In this document: piece after piece, positions 30,315 to 40,694 of the stretch
Layout of the letters: every line of letters begins with the position of its first letter
Position numbering within the stretch: the stretch's first letter is position 1
From: Simonsiella muelleri ATCC 29453
GTDB taxonomy: Bacteria; Pseudomonadota; Gammaproteobacteria; Burkholderiales; Neisseriaceae
DNA: 64,000 nt
Reading direction: 5' to 3'
Assembly: GCF_002951835.1 (NCBI RefSeq)
Contig: NZ_CP019448.1
Coordinates: 806,001 to 870,000, forward strand
Notes under the pieces: generated by a model
What the model was told of the DNA's origin: nothing
The model's database searches: none
What the model saw: only the letters and a program-made list of their open reading frames with translations
Made by a program: the position numbers and the translations under genes

Positions 30315-30377
30315 TATAGTGAAATAAAATAAAAATGGTGCGGTTGCCCTGTCCCATTTTTATTTTAAAGGACTATA
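30315..30377. repeat. Correia-like short element (63 bp)
   Basis: Ends TATAGTGAAATAAAATAAAA and, on the complement of the right, TATAGTCCTTTAAAATAAAA. The loop is very short. Directly after it, 30378-30455 carries Correia-like internal sequence (GTACACGGCGGACGCTATTGC) with no clear right end. Confidence 0.65.
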
Positions 30378-30455
30378 TCATTAGCACAGCATCTAACGTC
30401 CTTATGTAACACGCGTACACGGCGGACGCTATTGCTTTGCTGAAAACAGTATATT

Positions 30456-31873
30456 TCACGATAACTGTGAATAACACGTTTTATAACTTTGGGCGGCTTT
30501 ATACCAACTAAAATCTTGTTGCATTGCATTTTTTTGTAAATTTGCCCATGTTTTGGGTTGTTGCCACACGTCTAAGGCAGCCTGAAGAATCTGTGTTAAA
30601 TTGTCTGCGCTGGCGTGTTCAAACACAAAACCTGTTTCGCCGTGAATCACGGTGTCAGCTAATCCCCCGTTTGACGCACCAGTGGCAATGTGCCGTATTT
30701 CAAACCGTACAGTTGCGTTAAACCACATGGTTCAAATCGACTCGGAATCAAAATCAAATCACCACCGCCAATCAATTGATGCGCCAATTTTTCGTTATAG
30801 CCAATGTATACACCAATTTGCTGTGGGTAATATTCTGCTAATTCATTGAATGAACGTTCTAATTCAGGTGAGCCGCTGCCTAACAATGCAAATTGTAATT
30901 GCGGTTGATTGGGCAACAAACGATGCAGACTTTCCACCAATAAATCAGCCCCTTTTTGTGAAGTCAAACGCGATACCATCACTGTTAAAAGGTTTTCAGG
31001 CTGCGTGTTTAAACCAAAATGTTCCTGTAAAGCTTTTTTGTTGGCAGATTTGGCATAAAGATTTTTTGAATCATAATGTTGGAATAATTCTGGGTCGGTC
31101 GCTGGATTCCAAATGCTTTCATCAACGCCATTCAGAATGCCACTCAAACGCCCTTCGGCTGCGCGTGTTTGAAGCAAGCCGTGCATACCATAAGCACCTA
31201 ATTCAGAAGTAATTTCTTTGGCGTAAGTCGGACTAACAGTCGTGATGTGGTCGGCAAAATACAAGCCTGCTTTTAGGAAACTGAATTGTCCATAAAATTC
31301 CGCGCCGTCGGTTCGCAAAATCCATTCAGGCAGCCACACATCATGAACATGGCGTGGATTGAAACAACCCTGATACGCAATATTGTGAATGGTAAAAACA
31401 CTTTTTATATCATGACGTTGCCATGTACGTAGATAAGCAGGTGCCAGTCCAGCTTGCCAATCGTGGGCGTGCAACACGTCCGCCTTGCCCCAAAGTGGGT
31501 CAATGCCAGTCGCAATCGCCGCCGCTGCCCAACCCAAAATTCCAAAACGAATCACGTTATCAGAATAATCTTGATAAAATTCATTGTGATATGGATTTCC
31601 CTGTCGGTCAAACAGATGTGGCGCATCAATCAAATACACGCCCACATTCTGAAATGTTGCGTAACGAATTACCACATAACCGCCAAACGTGTCGCGCCGC
31701 GCTACTTCCGCCGTGAATGGCAATTTTTCGCGGATTTGACGATAATAGGGCAACACCACGCGCACATCATCGCCTTGTTTGGCTTGTGCCAGTGGTAGCG
31801 CACCCAACACGTCCGCCAAACCACCTGTTTTAATCAAAGGATACAATTCGGACGCTGCGTGTAAAATTTTCAT
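30456..31873 (-). pseudogene. glgA: Glycogen synthase, frameshifted at a G5 tract
   Basis: From the ATG at 31873 the frame reads a GT5 glycogen synthase: 'KTGGLADVLGALPLA' (ADP-glucose site), 'HAHDWQAGLAPAYL', 'VSPTYAKEI' and 'RFEPCGLTQLYGLKYGTLPLVRQTG', then D and stop at about residue 404. The expected continuation 'GGLADTVIHGETGFVFEHASADNL' is present in the next frame down to 30456. The junction is five G on the minus strand (plus-strand C 30664-30668); six would restore the reading frame and a protein of about 472 residues. The C-terminal Rossmann domain is lost as read. Sequencing error is possible. Last gene of the glycogen cluster. Confidence 0.85.
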
Positions 31874-31942
31874 GTTTTTAACCTATTCATTAAATGGGAT
31901 AAATGGATGTTCAGGCAGCCTGAAAAATGAAATTCAATCAAA

Positions 31943-33256
31943 TTAAATAGATGGTTTGCCGATTTCATTTTGTTTGGCTAATTTTGTCAACATGGTGGGC
32001 GTAACCAGTGTTACTTTGCCGCTTGAGCTGAGACGGAAACCGCGTGCTTTGTCGTGTTCTTTGTCTACGCCGACAACAAAATTATCTGGAATCACGCATT
32101 TGCGTTCAATAATACAATTTTGCAATTGGCAATTTTTTCCAATGCTGACTTCGGGCAAAATCACAGATTGATGAATGTGTGAATGGTCTGCTACGGTGAT
32201 GCGGTCAAACAAAACACTTTCGGTAATGGTGGCGTTGGTAATCAGGCAGCCACCGCTAATGAGTGAATTATCTAAACCATGTAAACAATTGTCTTTACAG
32301 AAAAATTTTGTTGGCATAGATTGGGTAGGCAGCCCATGAATTGCCCAATCTTTATCAAACAAATTCAGTTGCGGATATTCTGTTACCAAATCCATGTGAG
32401 CATTCCAATAGCTGTCCAGTGTGCCAACATCACGCCAATAGGGTGTACCTTCGGTATTGTGTCCCGTGCAGGAACGCGCAAACGAATGCGCATACAACAC
32501 GCCTTCCTTCATGGAGCGAGGCATGATGTGTTTACCAAAATCTAAATTTTTGGTTTGTTTCTGAATTTCATCTTCTAACACATCGTATAAGTAATTGGAA
32601 TCAAATACATAAATCCCCATAGATGCCATAGATGTATCGGGTTTTTCGCGCATGGTGGGTGGGTCTTGTGGTTTTTCCACGAATGCTTGTACTTGCCATT
32701 TATCATTGACCGACATGATGCCGAATTCTTTGGCATCTTCTTTTTTGACTTCAATGCAACCGACTGTGCAACGTGCACCACTTTGAATATGTGAACGCAC
32801 CATATTCATGTAATCCATTTTGTAGATATGGTCGCCAGCCAAAATCAGTACATATTTGGGTTTATAATGATTTTTCATGATGTTCATATTTTGCCAAACC
32901 GCATCAGCCGTACCGCGATACCACATTTCTTCGTTCACGGATTGACGGGCAGGCAGCATATCCACGAATTGTCCCCGTTCGCGTGGCAAAAAAGACCACG
33001 CGTGTTGCAAATGGCGTAATAAACTGTGGGCTTCGTATTGGGTAATGACACCGATACGTAATAAATTTGAGTTTAAACAATTAGATAACGTAAAATCAAT
33101 AATCCGCCAATTGCCACCGAAATAAACGGCAGGTTTGGCGCGTTCATCGGTCATTTCATGCAAACGCGAGCCACGTCCGCCAGCTAAAATCAGTACTAAA
33201 GTGTCTTTGGCAATATCGGTGTTGTGTAAAAAATTGTCGGTTTGGGGGGTGTTCAT
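31943..33256 (-). CDS. glgC: Glucose-1-phosphate adenylyltransferase
   Basis: 437 residues. Makes ADP-glucose, the committed step of bacterial glycogen synthesis. The N-terminal nucleotidyltransferase signature 'LAGGRGSRLHEMTDERAKPAV', 'AGDHIYKMDY' and 'FVEKPQDPP' are followed by a C-terminal left-handed beta-helix ('VILPEVSIGKNCQLQNCIIERKCVIPDN'). The ATG at 33256 is preceded by GGAGATACACC. It lies 69 bases upstream of glgA on the same strand. Confidence 0.95.
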   Translation of the reverse strand: MNTPQTDNFLHNTDIAKDTLVLILAGGRGSRLHEMTDERAKPAVYFGGNWRIIDFTLSNCLNSNLLRIGVITQYEAHSLLRHLQHAWSFLPRERGQFVDMLPARQSVNEEMWYRGTADAVWQNMNIMKNHYKPKYVLILAGDHIYKMDYMNMVRSHIQSGARCTVGCIEVKKEDAKEFGIMSVNDKWQVQAFVEKPQDPPTMREKPDTSMASMGIYVFDSNYLYDVLEDEIQKQTKNLDFGKHIMPRSMKEGVLYAHSFARSCTGHNTEGTPYWRDVGTLDSYWNAHMDLVTEYPQLNLFDKDWAIHGLPTQSMPTKFFCKDNCLHGLDNSLISGGCLITNATITESVLFDRITVADHSHIHQSVILPEVSIGKNCQLQNCIIERKCVIPDNFVVGVDKEHDKARGFRLSSSGKVTLVTPTMLTKLAKQNEIGKPSI

Positions 33257-33393
33257 GGTGTATCTCCATTTAGTGTAGAAAAAAGTTTTTTGCTGCGGGA
33301 CAATTGAAAATACGATGATTTGGATTGCGTGGGGGGAACTAAATGATTTTTCAGGGAAAAGTATTCAGGCAGCCTGAAAGAATGTTTTGTTCA

Positions 33394-35400
33394 TTAATTC
33401 GCTGGCTTTTCCGTTCCAAATACCCACACGCCTAAATGTGCTACATTTAACATATTATTTTGTAAAGTAAATTCTTGGCTGGGTGCATAATGGCATTGCC
33501 AATTTTTGTTTTCAGGCAGCCTGAAAACTTCGGCAGCGTGTTTACCGTTGATGCAAATCAACCAATTTTGCGCCAATTGAATTTGCATGGCTTTTTTATT
33601 TTTATCTTGCCAATCAATTAATTGCATGATTTTACCATCGGTATTGCGCCACGATACCGATTCATCATTAAACCAAATATTTTGATTCAATAATTCAATT
33701 TTTCGGCGCAAACCAATCAATTGGCGCACATCATTTTGTAGACATGAGTCATGTTCGCTGTTGTGCCAGTCTAGCCAACTAATTGAATTATCTTGACAAT
33801 ACGCGTTATTGTTACCGCGTTGAGAATTGCCAAATTCATCGCCTGCTAACAGCATCGGTGTGCCATTTGCCAGTAATAAAGTGGCTAATAATGCTTGGCT
33901 GGTGTGTTGGCGCAACGTATTGATTTGTGGGTTGTGTGTATTGCCTTCTGTGCCATGATTGTGCGAATGGTTTTCGTTGTGTCCATCTTGGTTGTGTTCT
34001 TGGTTCATTTGATTGTGTTTTTTGTTATACGAAACCAAATCACGCAAAGTAAAACCGTCATGGGCAGTAATGAAATTCAGGCTGGCTGAAGGCTTTCGCC
34101 CACATTTGTGGAACAAATCAGACGACCCCGCCCAACGTGTCGCCAATGCACCCAAATCGCCATTTTGTTCACACCAAAACTGACGCACATCATCACGAAA
34201 TGCGCCATTCCATTCCAAATACGGATACGCAAAGTTGCCCAAATGGTAGCCGTTGTCGCCAATGTCCCATGCTTCCACAATGAGTTTGCGTTGTGCCAAA
34301 ATCGGGTCTTGGTAGAGCAGACTGAAAAAGCCACGATATACATTGAATTCAGGTTCACGAGCCATGACTGTTCCCAAATCAAAGCGAAAACCGTCCACAT
34401 GAAATTCCTGCACCCAATAGCGCAAACTGTCTGCTGCCCAACGTAACACATCACGATTCACCATTTTGAGTGCGTTACCTGTGCCAGCCCAATTGAAATA
34501 ATTGCCCGTTTCTTCATTTACCCAATACCAATTCACATTGTCCATGCCACGTTGACACAACATGGCACCTTTTAAATCTTGTTCGGCGGTGTGGTTGTAC
34601 ACTACGTCCAAAATCACTTCAATGCCAGCCGCGTGTAATGCTTTGACGGCTTGGCGGAATTCATCGGCAGCCTGAAGCGGATTGGCTGCATAATCACGTT
34701 CCACCGAAAAATGAGAATAAGTGTTGTAGCCCCAATAATTGTGTAATCCTAAGGTTTGCAAATGGTACTCGTCCAAATGTTCGTGAATGGGCAATAATTC
34801 TACCGCCGTAACGCCCAAAGTGTGCAAATACTGAATCACGCGTTTGTCTGCCAATGCCAAATAAGTGCCAGCGTGTGCCAAATCGGGAAATTGCTGCGTG
34901 AAACCTTTGACGTGGGCTTCATAGATAATGGTTTGACCAATCGGCGTGTTGGGGTGTTTATCGTTTTGCCAATCAAATTGACTTGCGCCCACGACCACAC
35001 TTTTGGGGGCAATGTGTGCGTTGTCGCGTGCGTCTTCGGGGCGATACCACGCCAATTCATCGGCATTACGCAACATGGGTTTGCCGTCTAATTGTTTGCT
35101 GTATGGGTCAATTAACAGTTTGTTTGGGTTGAAAAAATAACCTTTTTCAGGGGCGTATTCGCCATACACACGATAGCTGTAGCGTTGTCCTGCGCCGATG
35201 TTTGCCACGAAACCGTACCAAATAAAACCATCTTTTTCAGGCAGCCTGAAACGGGTTTCGTGGTGTTGTTCGTCAAATAAGCATAATTCAATTGCGTTGG
35301 CATTGGCGGAATAAACAGCGAAATTCACGCCGTTATCGCAAACGGTTGCGCCCATTGGGTAGGGTTTACCGCTTTGCATGGTTAATTCAGGGTGTTTCAT
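33394..35400 (-). CDS. glgX: Glycogen debranching enzyme GlgX
   Basis: 668 residues. A GH13 isoamylase-type enzyme with an N-terminal CBM48 ('GVNFAVYSANANAIELCLFD') and a catalytic barrel with 'DVVYNHTAEQ', 'DGFRFDLGTVMARE' (nucleophile Asp), 'IVEAWDIG' (acid Glu) and 'FITAHDGFTLRDLVSYN'. It hydrolyses alpha-1,6 branches left by phosphorylase. Residues around 480-500 are a His/Asn-rich loop ('NQEHNQDGHNENHSHNHG'). Lies between glgB and glgC, 34 bases after glgB. Confidence 0.94.
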   Translation of the reverse strand: MKHPELTMQSGKPYPMGATVCDNGVNFAVYSANANAIELCLFDEQHHETRFRLPEKDGFIWYGFVANIGAGQRYSYRVYGEYAPEKGYFFNPNKLLIDPYSKQLDGKPMLRNADELAWYRPEDARDNAHIAPKSVVVGASQFDWQNDKHPNTPIGQTIIYEAHVKGFTQQFPDLAHAGTYLALADKRVIQYLHTLGVTAVELLPIHEHLDEYHLQTLGLHNYWGYNTYSHFSVERDYAANPLQAADEFRQAVKALHAAGIEVILDVVYNHTAEQDLKGAMLCQRGMDNVNWYWVNEETGNYFNWAGTGNALKMVNRDVLRWAADSLRYWVQEFHVDGFRFDLGTVMAREPEFNVYRGFFSLLYQDPILAQRKLIVEAWDIGDNGYHLGNFAYPYLEWNGAFRDDVRQFWCEQNGDLGALATRWAGSSDLFHKCGRKPSASLNFITAHDGFTLRDLVSYNKKHNQMNQEHNQDGHNENHSHNHGTEGNTHNPQINTLRQHTSQALLATLLLANGTPMLLAGDEFGNSQRGNNNAYCQDNSISWLDWHNSEHDSCLQNDVRQLIGLRRKIELLNQNIWFNDESVSWRNTDGKIMQLIDWQDKNKKAMQIQLAQNWLICINGKHAAEVFRLPENKNWQCHYAPSQEFTLQNNMLNVAHLGVWVFGTEKPAN

Positions 35401-35434
35401 GGTGTTTTTTAGTCGGCTTAAACTGCGGTCTTTT

Positions 35435-37699
35435 TCAGGCAGCCTGATTTTGGGTTGTGGCTACTGATTGGGTTTTGGGTTGAGAAGTTTGATTTTCCGC
35501 GTACAAATAAACCGTTGCCAATGGTGGCAATGTCAAACTCAAGGATTGGGGGCGACCGTGTGATGCCACGTTTTCAGTTTGAATGGTTTTCAGGCTGCCT
35601 GAAAGCTTGACGCCACTGCCTTTGTAATTTAAATCATCTGAATTCAAAATTTCGGTGTATTTGCCAGCCATATTCACACCAAAACGATAATTTTCGCGTA
35701 CTACTGGTGTGAAGTTGCTGATGATAATCATGCGGTTACCATCTCTATCTCTGCGTTCAAACACAAAAACCGAATGATTGCCATCGTCTGCCACCAACCA
35801 TTCAAAACCGTCTGCCCATTGGTCAAGTTGGTATAAAGGCGCATGATTTTTGTAAATATGGTTCAATTCGCGTACATAATCTTGAATGCCTTTGTGCCAA
35901 CCGCCACCTTCTGATTCATTCAATAGATGCCAATCGAGACTCTCGTTGAAATTCCATTCACGGCCTTGAGCAAATTCATTCCCCATAAACAACAATTTTT
36001 TACCTGGGTAGCCAAACATAAAACCATAATAAGCACGCAAATTGGCAAATTTTTGCCAACAATCGCCATGCATTTTGCCCAATAAAGAACCTTTTCCATG
36101 TACCACTTCATCATGCGACAAGGGCAAAATATAATTTTCACTGTATTGGTACATCATGCCAAACGTCATCAAATGATGATGGTATTTGCGATTGATTGGG
36201 TCTTCTTTCATGTAACGTAAGGTATCATTCATCCAACCCATATTCCATTTGAATTGGAAGTTCAAACCTTCTGCTTTGGTAACATTGGGGAATGTGGTGG
36301 ATTCTTCTGCTATACCAACTGCGTCAAGATTTTGAGTTTGCAGCATATTGTTGGTTTCACGTAAAAATTCAATCGCTTCCAAATTTTCACGCCCACCAAA
36401 TTGATTCGGAATCCATTCACCATCTTTTCGGGAATAATCGCGGTAAATCATTGATGCAACTGCGTCCACACGCAAACCGTCAAAGCCAAAGCGTTCCACC
36501 CAATACAGTGCATTACCTGTTAAAAAATTGCGAACTTCGTTGCGCCCAAAATTGTAAATTAGGGTGTTCCAATCCTGATGGAAGCCTTCGCGTGGGTCTT
36601 GGTGTTCGTATAATGCTGTTCCATCAAATTTCGCCAAGCCATGTTCATCGGTTGGGAAATGTCCCACCACCCAATCCAGAATCACACTAATGCCAGCATC
36701 ATGGGCTTTTGCTACCAAATATTGTAATTCTTGCGGCGAACCAAATCGGCTGGTTGGCGCATACAATCCAGTCGCTTGATAACCCCACGAACCATCAAAC
36801 GGATATTCCGACAACGGCAATAATTCAATATGTGTAAATCCCATTTTCACAACATAATCAACCAATTCATCTGCTAATTCGGTGTAGGTGAGCCATTGAT
36901 TATTGGCTTTGCGTTTCCACGAACCCAAATGAACTTCATAAATGGAAATGGGCGCATCAATCGCATTGGCTTTTGCACGAAATTCAGGCACAGGCATTTT
37001 TTCAGGCAGCCCTCGAACCACCGAAGCCGTTGTTGGACGTAATTCGGTTGCAAATGCATAAGGGTCTGATTTTACTCTGACATGACCATTTGAATCACGC
37101 AATTCAAATTTATACAACGAATTGAATTTCACGTCAGGAATAAAAATCTCCCAAACACCTGTGTCATGATGTTTGCGCATAACGTGAATTCGCCCGTCCC
37201 ACGCATTGAATTCACCAACCACCGAAACACGTTGTGCATTCGGTGCCCACACCGCAAAATACGCGCCTTTCACGCCATCAATCTCGCGCAAATGTGCGCC
37301 CAAGCGTTCATATGGGCGCAAATGTTTGCCTTCACCCAATAACCAATTATCCGTATCACCCAAAAATGAACCGAAACGGTAAGGGTCTTCTTGTTGGATA
37401 AATTCGCCATTTTCGGTCAATTGCACCGATAAAATATAATCTGCCACATTTTCAGGCAGCCTTGCTACCCAAAAACCGCGGTTATCTAATTTTTGCATGG
37501 GTGCAATCAATTTTTGATTTCGCGCCAAAATATTGATTGCCACCGCATTCGGCTGTAATACGCGAATCACATCACCTACGCCATCAATGGTGTGTTGCCC
37601 CAAGTAGGCGAATACATCGTCATGTTCTGCATGAAATAGGCGGTTGATGGTTTCCCATTCGTGTGAATCGGGTTGGGGGTAAGGTCGTGGACTGGACAT
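35435..37699 (-). CDS. glgB: 1,4-alpha-glucan branching enzyme GlgB, in frame with the end of malQ
   Basis: From an internal ATG at 37699, preceded by GAGG at about 5 bases, the product is 754 residues, the usual GlgB length. It has the N1 domain ('AEHDDVFAYLGQH'), a CBM48 ('YFAVWAPNAQRVSVVGEFNAWDGR') and a GH13 barrel with 'DWVVGHFPTDEHGLAKFDGTALYEH', 'FGFDGLRVDAVASMIYRDYS' (nucleophile), 'IAEESTTFPNV' (acid) and 'LPLSHDEVVHGKGSL'. No stop codon separates it from the upstream malQ coding sequence, so a MalQ-GlgB fusion may be made instead. The continuous frame opens at 38782. The C-terminal tail (about 'AENQTSQPKTQ...') is low complexity. Confidence 0.88.
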   Translation of the reverse strand: MSSPRPYPQPDSHEWETINRLFHAEHDDVFAYLGQHTIDGVGDVIRVLQPNAVAINILARNQKLIAPMQKLDNRGFWVARLPENVADYILSVQLTENGEFIQQEDPYRFGSFLGDTDNWLLGEGKHLRPYERLGAHLREIDGVKGAYFAVWAPNAQRVSVVGEFNAWDGRIHVMRKHHDTGVWEIFIPDVKFNSLYKFELRDSNGHVRVKSDPYAFATELRPTTASVVRGLPEKMPVPEFRAKANAIDAPISIYEVHLGSWKRKANNQWLTYTELADELVDYVVKMGFTHIELLPLSEYPFDGSWGYQATGLYAPTSRFGSPQELQYLVAKAHDAGISVILDWVVGHFPTDEHGLAKFDGTALYEHQDPREGFHQDWNTLIYNFGRNEVRNFLTGNALYWVERFGFDGLRVDAVASMIYRDYSRKDGEWIPNQFGGRENLEAIEFLRETNNMLQTQNLDAVGIAEESTTFPNVTKAEGLNFQFKWNMGWMNDTLRYMKEDPINRKYHHHLMTFGMMYQYSENYILPLSHDEVVHGKGSLLGKMHGDCWQKFANLRAYYGFMFGYPGKKLLFMGNEFAQGREWNFNESLDWHLLNESEGGGWHKGIQDYVRELNHIYKNHAPLYQLDQWADGFEWLVADDGNHSVFVFERRDRDGNRMIIISNFTPVVRENYRFGVNMAGKYTEILNSDDLNYKGSGVKLSGSLKTIQTENVASHGRPQSLSLTLPPLATVYLYAENQTSQPKTQSVATTQNQAA

Positions 37700-39708
37700 A
37701 CGAGCCTCGTTAATTCGTTCAAATTGTTGATGAATATTCGTATCTTGAGAAATTTCCGCCAATGTTTTGGGGTATTTTTGCACCCAATTGCCTTTTGCAA
37801 CACCAGGTAAATTAAAATTATCGGTCATTGCCAACATGTTTTCTAATTGCACCGCATACAATTTCGCGGGCGAGCGTGCGCCCAATTCGTGTACCGCATT
37901 CAATAATTCAGGCGTGATGTTTTCAGGCTGTCTGAAAATATTGGGCAGATATTGGGCTGATTTTAATTGTTGAATAAAATAAGTTTTTTCTTGTTCGCGT
38001 TGTTTTAAGGTTGCCTGAAAACGGTTTTCGGGCAATGTACCTAATTTTTTCATGGCGTATAAATCCGTACCGCGCCAAAATCCAGCCAAAGGCGCAAGGT
38101 CATGCGTACTGGTAGTGGCAATGCAGTGGGTGGGGAAGTTAGCTGTATTCTTGTGAAAATATAATACTTTATATGAATAAATTTGATATTGTTTGAGTAA
38201 TTCAAAAGTTTCAGTTGGTACAGTGCCTAAATCTTCTCCAATTACAATACATTGATTTAAATGACTTTCTAGTGCAATAATGGCAAACAAAATATTTTGT
38301 GGATAACGCACATACGCACCTTGTTGAGCGGTTTCATTTTGCCCTGTAATCAGCCACAAGCGATTGAGTGCCATCACATGGTCAATCCGCAACATGCCAT
38401 ATAATTTCATGTTTTCACGGATAATTTTAATGAATTCCGCGCACGCTGTTTGTCGCATGACAGTTGGATGATACGGTGGTAATTGCCAATTTTGTCCAAT
38501 TGGGCTGAACGAATCAGGCGGCGCACCAATGGACAAATCCAAACAATATTGGTTGCGTTTCAACCAAGTATCCGCGCCAAACTGCGCCACGCCCACTGCC
38601 AAATCGCCATATAATCCCAATGAAATTCCTGATTTTTCAGCCATTTCATTTACTTTTGCCAGCTGTAATGTGCACAACCATTGTAACCACATATGAAAAC
38701 GAATTTCTGGCTCATGTTTAGCGGAAAATGCTTTGACTTCGGGGTGTTGGGGTGTTGGTATGCAGCATCCCAATTTTGCCAACCGAATGAATTTTCATGG
38801 GAAAAATAATTATCCAGTGTTTCAAATAATGCAAATCCGCGCAATTCATTGCCTTTTTGCGTGATGAATTGGGTAAATTGTTGGCGTTGTTGAGCAGCAA
38901 ATGGGTCTTTGCTGTATTCAAATTCTTGGAAAAGAAATTGGAGTGCAGATAATTTAGTTTGCCAAATATTTTTATAATCAACGGTTTGGTTGTCGCGCAA
39001 AGTTTTCAGGCTGCCTGAATGTTGTTGCAACCACAAATGAAATTTACTGGAATGAAGAAAACGCGCGACTTGAGGCACGCTAATATAGATAGGATTGAGC
39101 CAAATACGACTAGATGGACTGTATGGGCTGGCGTATTCGGGATGACTAGTAAACAGCGCGTGCAGCGGATTAATGCCAATGAAGTCAATTTTTTGTTGCT
39201 GACAAAATCCGCATAACATCGCCAAATCTGCTAAATCGCCAATGCCCCAATTGTCTTCGGAACGCAGCGCATATAATTGAATCGTCAAGCCCGTATGTGG
39301 GCGTGAATCTGGCTGGTAGGTGGTGGGTGGGGCGACAATGATTTTGATAAGATGTTGCAGATTGGCTTTTGTGATGCGTAACGTGTAGTAACCGCAAGGG
39401 AGACCGTCATCGGGTAGAGCGGTGTGATGATTTTCAGGCTGCCTGATGGCGTGAGTTTGCTGGTGTTCGTCCCATAATTCTACGCTGTCGGGAGATAGAA
39501 ATTCGTGCGGAATCGTGATTTCCCCGATTCTGCCAACAGTTAAAACTTGAATATCATCAAAACAATGGCTAGTGTGTGTGGGTTTAGATAATACATTGAT
39601 TAAACGCATTAAAATATCATCACTGATGGTGTGGTGTGTACCATCAATGCTGTAGTAAGTGGGTTCAATGCCGAGATTTTGGGCTTGTTGAATAAGGGTT
39701 GGATTCAT
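37700..39708 (-). pseudogene. malQ: 4-alpha-glucanotransferase, frameshifted by an 8-bp tandem duplication and fused to glgB
   Basis: The first frame (39708 down to 38650, 352 residues) holds the MalQ N-terminal domain and 'LRSEDNWGIGDLADL', then shifts out at 'DAAYQHPN'. The second frame resumes 'QHPEVKAFSAKHEPEIRF' and carries GH77 residues: 'YGDLAVGVAQFGADTW', 'GMLRIDHVMALNRLW' (nucleophile Asp), 'IGEDLGTVP' (acid Glu) and 'STHDLAPLAGFW'. At the junction AACACCCC is present twice (plus strand GGGGTGTT at 38741-38748 and 38749-38756); one copy gives Y-Q-H-P-E-V and a single frame. The enzyme transfers maltodextrin segments. The restored gene has no stop before glgB. Confidence 0.87.
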
Positions 39709-39797
39709 GATGTTCAGCGTAATGGTTGGATTTTTGTTACTGAATTGTGTTTAATTGTGTAAATAATTTGCTTTTATGCGAATAAGCTGGTTGCTAG

Positions 39798-40646
39798 GGG
39801 CTATTGACAATTCAAAAAAAGAGGCAAAGGATTTAAGATATTGTTTCCACGCAACCATCCCAAACCTTTGCCATGTCCCGAAACACGCTTACAAATGAAA
39901 CATGGTCAAGACTGTTGCCTATTTTGAAACAGCTTGGCATTTATCGCAAGAAAAATTTACGCAAAACAGTAGAAGGTATCCTATTTCGCTTACGTACAGG
40001 CTGCCAATGGGCTGATATACCTAGTTATTTTGGTAAAGCAAACAGCCTTTACCAAAGTTTCAATCGCTGGTCTAAACGCGGTATTTTTACCCGATTATTC
40101 AAACATTTGGTAGATACACCCGATATGGAATGGGTCTTTATGGACGGTAGCCATATCCGCGTTCATCAACACGGTATGGGTAAACAATCCATTACGCATC
40201 AAGCTGTTGGTAAGAGTATCGGTGGTCATACGTCTAAAATTCATTTAGCGGTTGATGCTTGTGGTAATCCAATTGAATTTATCATTACAGCTGGTAATGT
40301 AAATGATATTGTTGTTGCGCCTGATTTATTGGCACAATTGGATTTAAGTGATAATGAAACCGTGTGTGCTGATAGGGGTTTTGACAGTGATACTTTTCGT
40401 CGGTTAATTCAGTCTAAACAAAGTAAAGCCAATATTCCATATAAGAAAAATAGAGAACATCTTAATGTGGGCACAGATTGGTATTTATATAAAATCAGGC
40501 ACTTGGTAGAAAACGCTTTTGCACGATTAAAGCATTTTCGTGCGCTGGCAACACGGTACGATAAATTAAAACGTAATTATGAAAGTACTGTATCATTAGC
40601 TTGTGCTTTGATTTGGTTGAAATTATAGCTAAAATGTCATTAGCCC
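39798..40646 (+). mobile_element. IS5-family insertion sequence, copy 2 (849 bp)
   Basis: Same ends and length as the element at 6129-6977, flanked by CTAG at 39794-39797 and 40647-40650. It lies 90 bases upstream of the malQ start codon, so it may separate the glycogen cluster from its original promoter. The 39709-39793 stretch holds no gene. Confidence 0.9.
39873..40628 (+). CDS. IS5-family transposase (copy 2)
   Basis: 251 residues, identical in protein sequence to the transposase at 6204-6959, including the DDE blocks 'FMDGSHIRV', 'CADRGFDSD' and 'VENAFARLKHFR'. An intact frame, so either copy could mobilise both. Confidence 0.93.
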   Translation: MSRNTLTNETWSRLLPILKQLGIYRKKNLRKTVEGILFRLRTGCQWADIPSYFGKANSLYQSFNRWSKRGIFTRLFKHLVDTPDMEWVFMDGSHIRVHQHGMGKQSITHQAVGKSIGGHTSKIHLAVDACGNPIEFIITAGNVNDIVVAPDLLAQLDLSDNETVCADRGFDSDTFRRLIQSKQSKANIPYKKNREHLNVGTDWYLYKIRHLVENAFARLKHFRALATRYDKLKRNYESTVSLACALIWLKL

Positions 40647-40694
40647 CTAGTGTAGCACACGTTTTTTGTGAATGGGTTTGATTTACAGAAAATA

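Noticed and set aside
30456..30728. A separate small gene encoding the glgA C-terminal piece
   Set aside because: It is the missing end of GlgA (GGLADTVIHGETG) and lacks its own start signal.
34077..34454. Minus-strand ORF of 125 codons inside glgX in another frame
   Set aside because: Overlaps conserved GlgX catalytic sequence; composition looks like frame-shadow translation.
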